From Candidatus Altimarinota bacterium (GTDB lineage Bacteria; Patescibacteriota; Gracilibacteria; JAHISY01), in assembly GCA_023142645.1 (NCBI GenBank), contig JAGLJE010000006.1:1-7193 (forward strand): 7,193 nucleotides of DNA, given 5' to 3'. Position numbers and translations under genes: made by a program. Below, piece by piece: positions 1-6,200 of the stretch; within the stretch, counting starts at the first letter, position 1, and every line of letters begins with the position of its first letter. The notes beneath the pieces were generated by a model that was given only the letters and a program-made list of their open reading frames with translations, had not been told where the DNA came from and made no database searches.

Positions 1-1599
1 GCCCGCCCAATTTGGCATCGTGTCGGTTTCGCGCTTCGCTTTGTCGCCGCACTTCGGACATTTCACATTCACCCATTTTTCGATTCCCGCGAGAGGGGAT
101 TCGCCTGTCTCTGTTGGCTCGTAATTTTCCACCTCCGGCAGTTCGAGCGGTAATTCAGATTCCGGCAACGGAACTGCTCCGCATTTTTCACAATGCACAA
201 TCGGGATTGGCTCGCCCCAATATCTTTGCCGACTAAAAACCCAGTCGCGGAGTTTGAAGTTCACCGCTGATTTCCCTGCTTTTTTCTTTTCGAGAAACGC
301 GATGATTTTAGGAATAGCTTCGGTTGAATGTATGCCCGTGAACCCATCCGAATTTATCAATAAACCTTTTTGAGTTTGTGGTTTATCTTTCTTAATAAGT
401 TTTTCTTCCATCCACTTAGCTTGTTTATCGTCCTTAACATCGCTAAAAGTAGATTTTTGATGAACTATTCTAGAATCAGTTTTTTCGATAGTTTCGATGT
501 GTTCCGTGTTAAAAATTACATATTTAATCTCAACCCCAAACTTTTTCGCGAACTCAAAGTCTCGCTCGTCGTGTGCTGGCACCGCCATTATCGCACCCGT
601 CCCGTAACTCGCGAGAACATAATCCGCTACAAAAATAGGGATTTCCTCATTATTTACAGGATTCACCGCTTTCACTCCCTGCAATTCAACGCCGGTTTTT
701 TCTTTCGCCAATTCCGTTCGTTCGAGATCGGATTTTGCTGCCGCCGTTTTCAAATATTTTTCAACTTCATCCCAATTCTCAATTTGCGGCTTTAGCTTTT
801 GTAGCAATTCGTGCTCGGGAGAAAGGACGGTGTAGGTCGCGCCAAAAAGTGTGTCGGGTCGAGTAGTGAAAACATTTATCTTTTCTTTCGAATCCGTAAT
901 CGCGAAATCAACCTCTGCGCCGACACTTTTTCCAATCCAGTTTTGTTGTTGAGTTTTAATTCGCGGGAGATAATCGACGGTTTCCAAATCATCGAGCAAT
1001 CGCTGCGCGTATTCGGTGATTTTCAGCATCCACTGCTTCTTTACTCGCCGCTCAATCTCGCCTCCGCAGCGTTCGCATTTCCCGTTCACTACCTCCTCAT
1101 TTGCCAAACCAATTTTACAACTCAAGCACCAGTTAATCGGAATCTCGGCTTGATAGGCCAAATCTTTTTTGAAAAATTGGAGAAAAATCCACTGCGTCCA
1201 TTTGTAATAATTCGGATCAGTCGTGTCGATCACGCGATTCCAATCGAAAGAAAAACCGATTGATTTCAGCTGCTTCGTAAAATTCGCAATATTTTTATCT
1301 GTCGCGACACGCGGCTGGATTTTATTTTTAATCGCATAATTTTCCGTTGGCAGTCCGAATGCGTCGAAGCCGATCGGGAACAAAACATTTTTTCCTTCCA
1401 TCCGCTTCTTTCGTGCGACGACATCGAGCGCGGTGTAGCTCCGGCAGTGACCGACATGCAGTCCGTCACCGGAGGGGTACGGAAATTCGACGAGCACATA
1501 AAATTTTTCGCGCGAATCGTTATCGGTAGCGGCAGACAAATTTCCCTCCTCCCATTTCTGCTGCCATTTTTTCTCGGCTGAAGAGTGATCGAAACTCAT
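1..1599 (-). CDS. leuS: Leucyl-tRNA synthetase, N-terminal 533 residues (3' end beyond the left edge)
   Basis: Class I aminoacyl-tRNA synthetase that charges tRNA-Leu with leucine in the cytoplasm and hydrolyses mischarged product. Translation from the ATG at 1599-1597 stays open to the left edge. Visible parts: catalytic HIGH-type motif GLHVGH at residues 46-51 after [21 protein letters not shown] at 78-91 (most relatives have Trp where this has Phe78); a complete Cys4 zinc ribbon, C158/C161 and C175/C178; the CP1 editing domain with [11 protein letters not shown] (245-255, Thr250 matching the specificity threonine of E. coli Thr252) and [19 protein letters not shown] (333-351, with the amino-group-binding Asp in HDERD); [14 protein letters not shown] at 451-464; and a second Cys pair set, CEKC (470-473) and CPKC (514-517). 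The family is about 810-880 residues, so the KMSKS loop and anticodon-binding domain lie outside. Residues ~361-412 form an unusually Lys/Glu-rich insertion. No Shine-Dalgarno precedes the start. It diverges from recO. The identification is near certain. Confidence 0.97.
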   Translation of the reverse strand, partial: MSFDHSSAEKKWQQKWEEGNLSAATDNDSREKFYVLVEFPYPSGDGLHVGHCRSYTALDVVARKKRMEGKNVLFPIGFDAFGLPTENYAIKNKIQPRVATDKNIANFTKQLKSIGFSFDWNRVIDTTDPNYYKWTQWIFLQFFKKDLAYQAEIPINWCLSCKIGLANEEVVNGKCERCGGEIERRVKKQWMLKITEYAQRLLDDLETVDYLPRIKTQQQNWIGKSVGAEVDFAITDSKEKINVFTTRPDTLFGATYTVLSPEHELLQKLKPQIENWDEVEKYLKTAAAKSDLERTELAKEKTGVELQGVKAVNPVNNEEIPIFVADYVLASYGTGAIMAVPAHDERDFEFAKKFGVEIKYVIFNTEHIETIEKTDSRIVHQKSTFSDVKDDKQAKWMEEKLIKKDKPQTQKGLLINSDGFTGIHSTEAIPKIIAFLEKKKAGKSAVNFKLRDWVFSRQRYWGEPIPIVHCEKCGAVPLPESELPLELPEVENYEPTETGESPLAGIEKWVNVKCPKCGDKAKRETDTMPNWAG

Positions 1600-1636
1600 T
1601 TTTTGAAGTTAAAAACATGTTAAATTTTAGCGGAAA
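1600..1636. promoter_or_regulatory. Short divergent intergenic region between leuS and recO
   Basis: Only 37 bp separate the leuS and recO start codons, so promoter elements for both genes must lie here or inside the opposite coding region. On the plus strand TGTTAAATT at 1618-1626 resembles an extended -10 box. It would start transcription almost at the recO ATG, giving a nearly leaderless mRNA. No -35 box lies at a sensible distance (TTGAAG at 1603-1608 is only 12 bp away). A perfect 8-bp palindrome, AACATGTT, occupies 1614-1621. On the minus strand I see no convincing -10. The regulatory role is inferred from position. Confidence 0.35.
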
Positions 1637-2269
1637 ATGGCTGAATTTCGAACTGCCGGTTTCGTTTTAAAGAAACAAAATTTCGGGGAAGCCGATCGGA
1701 TTTTGCGAATCTTTTCATGCGAATTCGGCTTGCTTTCCGTGCTCGCGAAAGGTGTAAAAAAAATTCATTCCAAAAAGTCCGGTTCACTTGAACTTTTTTG
1801 TGAAACAAATTTCCGTCTCCATCGAAAAATGGGTGAGCTTTTCCTCGTCACTGAAACTGCGCCGCTTTCGAGTTTTTCGACCTCCAATCTAAAATTTCTC
1901 AAACCCGCTTTCGAGGCGGCGGAACTTCTCCTTGCGCTCGCTCCGCCGGAAAAGCCGCTTCCGAAAATTTACATTTTTTTTCATGATTTCCTTGAAATTC
2001 TTCCTGTAATCTCCAAACCCCGACTTCTTAAAATCGCTTTTTTTACAAAAGTTTTGAACATCTTTGGATTTCTTCCCGATTTTGAGGAATTCGAAAAAAG
2101 GGATAAAAAGTTATTCAAATTTTTGCTTCGTGAGAATTTTCCGCAAATTTTGAAACTTGCGGAAGAAGAGGAGATTTTTAGAAAAGCGGAAAATTATCTT
2201 CACGAAATTCTTGAAAATGTAACCGAAAAAACTTCGCGCGTAGTTTCCGCGACGCACGATTGGAACTAA
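1637..2269 (+). CDS. recO: DNA repair protein RecO (short, no zinc-binding cysteines)
   Basis: RecO works in the RecFOR pathway. It binds single-stranded DNA and SSB, anneals complementary strands and, with RecR, helps load RecA at gaps. Residues 5-74 read as the family's OB-fold domain: RTAGFVLKKQNFGEADRI at 5-22, then FGLLSVLAKGVKK at 30-42 and a LELF...GELFLVTET segment. Residues ~80-205 are the helical C-terminal domain, with AAELLLAL at 94-101 and NIFGFLPDFEEF at 141-152. The product has 210 residues against roughly 230-255 usually, and its only cysteines are Cys28 and Cys55, so the Cys4 zinc site that many RecO proteins carry after the GxxPD motif is absent. The start is the first ATG in frame and gives the expected N-terminus; upstream there is only a weak GGA. 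The stop TAA is 9 bp before lgt, suggesting a bicistronic unit. Leucine codons are strongly biased to CTT (17 of 31, hand count). Confidence 0.91.
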   Translation: MAEFRTAGFVLKKQNFGEADRILRIFSCEFGLLSVLAKGVKKIHSKKSGSLELFCETNFRLHRKMGELFLVTETAPLSSFSTSNLKFLKPAFEAAELLLALAPPEKPLPKIYIFFHDFLEILPVISKPRLLKIAFFTKVLNIFGFLPDFEEFEKRDKKLFKFLLRENFPQILKLAEEEEIFRKAENYLHEILENVTEKTSRVVSATHDWN

Positions 2270-2278
2270 AATCTTCAC

Positions 2279-3043
2279 ATGATTTGGCACCACTCTCTTG
2301 ATCCCGTCGCGCTTGGTCTCGGTTTTCTTGAAATCCAGTGGTATGGAGTTTTTTACGCGATTTCTTTTATTTTTGTATTTTTTTGGCTGCAAAATTTAGC
2401 AAAAAAAAGGCAGGTCGATTTTTCAAAAAGGCAAATTGAAGATCTCATTTTCGCGATTATTCTCGGTGTCATCTTCGGCGGGCGGATTGGTTACTTCCTT
2501 TTTTATAATTTCGAAAATCTTCTTTCGCTCGAACTTTTCAAAATTTGGAATGGAGGGATGAGTTTTCACGGCGGGCTGATTGGAGTTCTTGTTGCTATTT
2601 TTTGGCTGACAAAAAAGTGGCAAAAAAGTTTTCTTGAAATTTCAGATATGCTCGTCATTCCTGCCGCAATTGGACTTTTTTTCGGCAGAATCGGAAATTT
2701 TGTGAACGGAGAACTTTTCGGTCAGGCTACGAGTGGGAAGTGGGGAGTGATTTTTCCGCGAGCAGACGAGCTTCCGCGCTTTCCTTCCCAACTTTTCGAA
2801 GCAGTGAAGAATTTACTGATTGCCGGAATTTTATTTTTAGCTTTTCAAAAAAAACCGCAAACTGGAATTCTCTCGTTTTTATTTCTTGCTTTTTACGGTG
2901 GCGGTAGGATTCTTGTCGAATTGTTTTGGCGAGAACCGCTCGACGGTTTTATTCTCGGAATGCCGCGCGGCGCGTTTTTTTCGTTGCCGGTTTTCGCTGT
3001 CGGAATCGCCGGATTGGTTTTTTTGAATTTCAAAAAATTCTGA
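2279..3043 (+). CDS. lgt: Prolipoprotein diacylglyceryl transferase
   Basis: Integral membrane enzyme that moves a diacylglyceryl group from phosphatidylglycerol to the lipobox cysteine of prolipoproteins, the first step of lipoprotein maturation. The 254-residue product has about seven hydrophobic segments (roughly 18-39, 54-76, 96-111, 122-139, 177-190, 196-214, 234-251). The Lgt signature GRIGNFVNGELFG is at 136-148. Residues that match those needed in E. coli are present: His97 in GGMSFHGG (E. coli His103), Arg137 (Arg143), Asn140 (Asn146), Glu145 (Glu151), Gly148 (Gly154), and Arg210/Glu214 in GGGRILVELF (Arg239/Glu243). It should therefore be active. At 254 residues it is slightly shorter than E. 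coli Lgt (291) but complete. The start ATG lies 9 bp after the recO stop without a Shine-Dalgarno, so translation may be coupled to recO. The stop is TGA. No terminator follows. Its presence implies the organism makes lipoproteins. Confidence 0.98.
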   Translation: MIWHHSLDPVALGLGFLEIQWYGVFYAISFIFVFFWLQNLAKKRQVDFSKRQIEDLIFAIILGVIFGGRIGYFLFYNFENLLSLELFKIWNGGMSFHGGLIGVLVAIFWLTKKWQKSFLEISDMLVIPAAIGLFFGRIGNFVNGELFGQATSGKWGVIFPRADELPRFPSQLFEAVKNLLIAGILFLAFQKKPQTGILSFLFLAFYGGGRILVELFWREPLDGFILGMPRGAFFSLPVFAVGIAGLVFLNFKKF

Positions 3044-3269
3044 AAAACGCCGATGGAAAGTAGAGAGCGAGAGAGGAGAAAAAATAAAGGATTAAGGAAT
3101 AAAAAAGGCAGGATGAAAGATACAGAATACGGTTCGAGACTGCCAACTATTTCATTTCAATTTGTCAAAATCTGCACCTCTTTGTTTTGCGCGAGGGTTA
3201 ACGGCAGATATTAGCACTAATGGACATCTAGCTTTAAAATTATTCTCGATTTACTCTTAAATTTTTCCA
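3044..3269. other. Gene-free spacer with a purine-rich tract
   Basis: No recognisable gene lies in these 226 bp. The first part, 3055-3127, is strikingly purine-rich on the plus strand: only 10 of 73 bases are pyrimidines, with an uninterrupted 16-base purine run at 3069-3084. It contains several AGGA/GAGG strings but no good start codon placed to use them. From about 3140 the strand bias flips towards pyrimidines. There is no stem-loop followed by a T run, so no intrinsic terminator for lgt is visible. A 33-codon frame (3113-3214) exists but resembles nothing known to me. The last ~60 bp hold a candidate promoter for the downstream gene. Confidence 0.6.
3211..3240 (+). promoter_or_regulatory. 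Candidate sigma-70-type promoter for the A2M gene
   Basis: TTAGCA at 3211-3216 (4 of 6 matches to TTGACA) and TAAAAT at 3235-3240 (5 of 6 to TATAAT) are 18 bp apart. Transcription would begin near 3247, leaving a leader of about 23 nt before the ATG at 3270. In AT-rich DNA such matches also arise by chance, so this is tentative. It fits the break in gene spacing after lgt, which suggests that the A2M gene has its own promoter. Confidence 0.33.
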
Positions 3270-6200
3270 ATGAATTCAACAAGCGATAAGTTAAAAAACT
3301 TTTCAGCAAGGTTTTTACAAAAAAGAATTTTTCTAATACTTTCCGCTTTATTAGTAGCGGGAATTTCTTTTGGAATATTCATCACTTCAGACACTTCTTT
3401 GCCGGAGGTCGCTCAAGTTTATCAGCTCACTGCAGATGAAATATCCAGCGGTTCGGACATTGTGATTAATTTACCGCGAGAGATAAAAGGCAGTGTTGCA
3501 AAAGAGAACATTATTTTTACCCCAAAAATCGAGGGTGAATGGATGGAGGAAATTACCGACAATCAAATAGTTTTTCGCCCCAAAGAAAAATTGGAAGTGG
3601 GGATGTATTATTCAGTGAAGTTTGGGGTAGATACCGGGGTAATAACAAAAGATTTTCAGATAGCGGAGGCTCCCGGAGTTGTAGCTATTTTCCCGGCTGA
3701 GGAGTCCGAGACTCATGAAAATTCAGAGATTACGATTGTTTTCAATCGTCCGATGGTTCCGATTACCACTTTGGATACTCTCGATACGATTACAATTCCT
3801 GTTGAAATCACACCGGAGACTGAAGGTAAGTGGAAATGGATCGGCACTCGCACCCTGCAGTTTCAGTCCACGGAAAGATTGCTGCGATCTTCCAACTATC
3901 AGGTAAAAATAAAACCTGATTTTGTTTCGCAAGACGGATTGAGGCTGGAAGGTTCAGAGAATTCGTTTCGCACTCGACCGCTCAGATATCAAGGGACTTC
4001 TTCTAGTAAAATTATTTATAATCAGCCTATCCGAATCTCTTTCAATCAACCGGTTGATTTAGCTAAAACGCAAAAAGAAATCGTTCTGAAAAACAGAACC
4101 GTTTCCAATAAAAATAAAGGAGAGACAATTGAATTTGTCGCGGAATATGGCAAGAAAAAAATTGACAACAAAGAGACGAAGAATAAATCCGTGATTTTGG
4201 TTTTTCAAAAAAAAGATCAGCATGGTCGAAGCAGGCTGTGGGATTTTGGTAATAATTATTCGCTTGAAATCAAAAAGGTTTATCCTGAGGAGGGTGACAT
4301 TACTTTATCTCGACCCAAAATACCTTCTATAACTGCAGCCGATGTAGTTAAAAATATTCACACCAGCTCGGAACGAAGTTATTTCTCAGATTTGGATTTC
4401 TTCGATCCGGAGGGCAAGCTTTGGATTAAATTTTATGAAGATATTGATTTAGACGGAAGCGAGATTATCGCCGACAAGTTGGTAGGGATTAGTTATGGAG
4501 AGAAGTGCGTGAAGGAAGATGAAAAGGATGAATGGGTGCGTTATTCTCCAGATATTGAATGCGAAAAAGAGACGGATAAATCGACTATTTATTTGGAGTT
4601 TGATTCGGAGGAGATTAGCCACAATGAAGAAATTAAAATTAATTTAAAGACGATTAAAAATTTGTCAGGGCAAAAAATTAATTTTAGGCCATTCGACTAC
4701 ACGCTCAAGTCAGCGCCAAAACTTGAGATTTTGCGCATTTTTCCCGATGGTGAAAAAACGGCTAGCTTGATTGAGATGACGATTTGTACGAATAGTCCGC
4801 TAGTTTCGCCGAGCGAGGAGGAAATAGATGATTACATCGAAAGTAATGAAGGCTACAAATTTCGAAGTTGGAACAAGTCATGGAGAGTGCCAAAAAATCA
4901 TAAAGATTTTTATCCGAAATGTAAGTACAAGGAATTCTCGACGAGGATTAGCTACTATTTGGCGCCTCACACGGATTACCAAATTAATTTAAAAACAGAA
5001 GATGTGTTCGGCGCTGAAGCCGCCGGCGCTGCGGAATTTCACACCGGCAAGATCGATGATCGCGAATTAAATTTCTACCACCTTCAGTCCAATTATAGTG
5101 TGACCACTCCTGATAAAACGAAGCTGACTTTTGCCGTAAAAAATATGGAATTTGTGATTATGGATATTTGTCAGTTGAATGCCGATGATATGTTGGCCGT
5201 ATTAAACAATAAACCAAGCTACACTACTTCATCTGAGAATATCACGAATTGTGTTTGGAAAACTCAAAAGCGCATTGATTTGCCGAAGAAGTATTGGGAC
5301 AAAAATTACTTTCATGTAAGTCTCTCGGATTACGTGCCAAAAGAAAAAGGGCATTACCTGCTTACTTTTTCACACCCTAATTATTTTCAGAGATACGGCA
5401 AAACTCCTCAAAAGATTTTTGAACGCAGCTATCTCTCGGTTACCAATCTGGGCATCATAGAAAAAGCGGTGCAAGTGAACGAGTGGCGTTATTCGTCGGA
5501 TTCAGATAATGATTTACGCGATGACCAAAAAGCAAAGCTGAAGAATCTTTATTGGGTTACTGATCTGGAAACTTTAGACTCTGTTCCTAATGCGAAAATA
5601 GAGCTTTTTGAAACCAAAACGATTCATCACGAGAAAAAGTCCAGCGAGCGATTTACCCAAAAAGTGGCGGACGGTATCACGAATGCTTCTGGAATTTTCG
5701 AGTCAGAAGTAGTTACAAATCCAGCCGGCGCAGTGGTGCAATACGGAGATGACAGCGCGCTTATTACTTCTCGCGATAATTCTTTGGATTATGCCAGTTC
5801 CAGCCAAAACAGCGAAAAAATATTTTTGTACACTGATAGGCCCATTTATCGTCCAGGAGATGAAGTTCAACTAAAAGGTATTCACCGCATCGGGTATGAC
5901 GGTGATTTCGAAATACTGGCGGGGCGCATAGTAAAAGTCGAAATAAAAAACAGCAATTGGGATGAGGTTCTCGCCAAGGAGGTTGAGTTGAGTGATTTTG
6001 GGACTTTTGATATGAGTTTCTTTCTCGACACTGCTGCTCCTTTGGGAGAATATCAAGTGCAGGTGGAAAATAACGGATGGACGAATTTTTCCGTAGAAGA
6101 ATATGTTCCGGCGGCTTTCAAAGTGGATTCCAGCTTAAATCAAGAGGAATTCATCTCGGGTGATGATTTGGAGTTGGCTTTGGATTCCGAATATTACTTC

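Noticed and set aside
370..1263. Two long plus-strand frames (370-795, 141 codons; 811-1263, 150 codons)
   Set aside because: They lie antisense to leuS, whose translation is continuous and fully family-like here. Their products are Phe/Arg/Ile-rich nonsense with no recognisable motif.
3025..3040. GAATTT/AAATTC inverted repeat at the end of lgt as a terminator
   Set aside because: It is a 6-bp AT-only stem inside the last codons. It is followed by AAAAACGCC rather than a T run, and does not work as a terminator on the other strand either.
3131..3144. GGTTCGAGACTGCC resembling a tRNA T-arm
   Set aside because: The flanking bases do not form the five-base T stem, and no acceptor, D or anticodon arms can be placed around it.
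3113..3214. 33-codon frame starting MKDTEYGSRLP in the spacer
   Set aside because: No recognisable similarity and no properly spaced ribosome site (GGCAGG abuts the ATG). The length is easily reached by chance.
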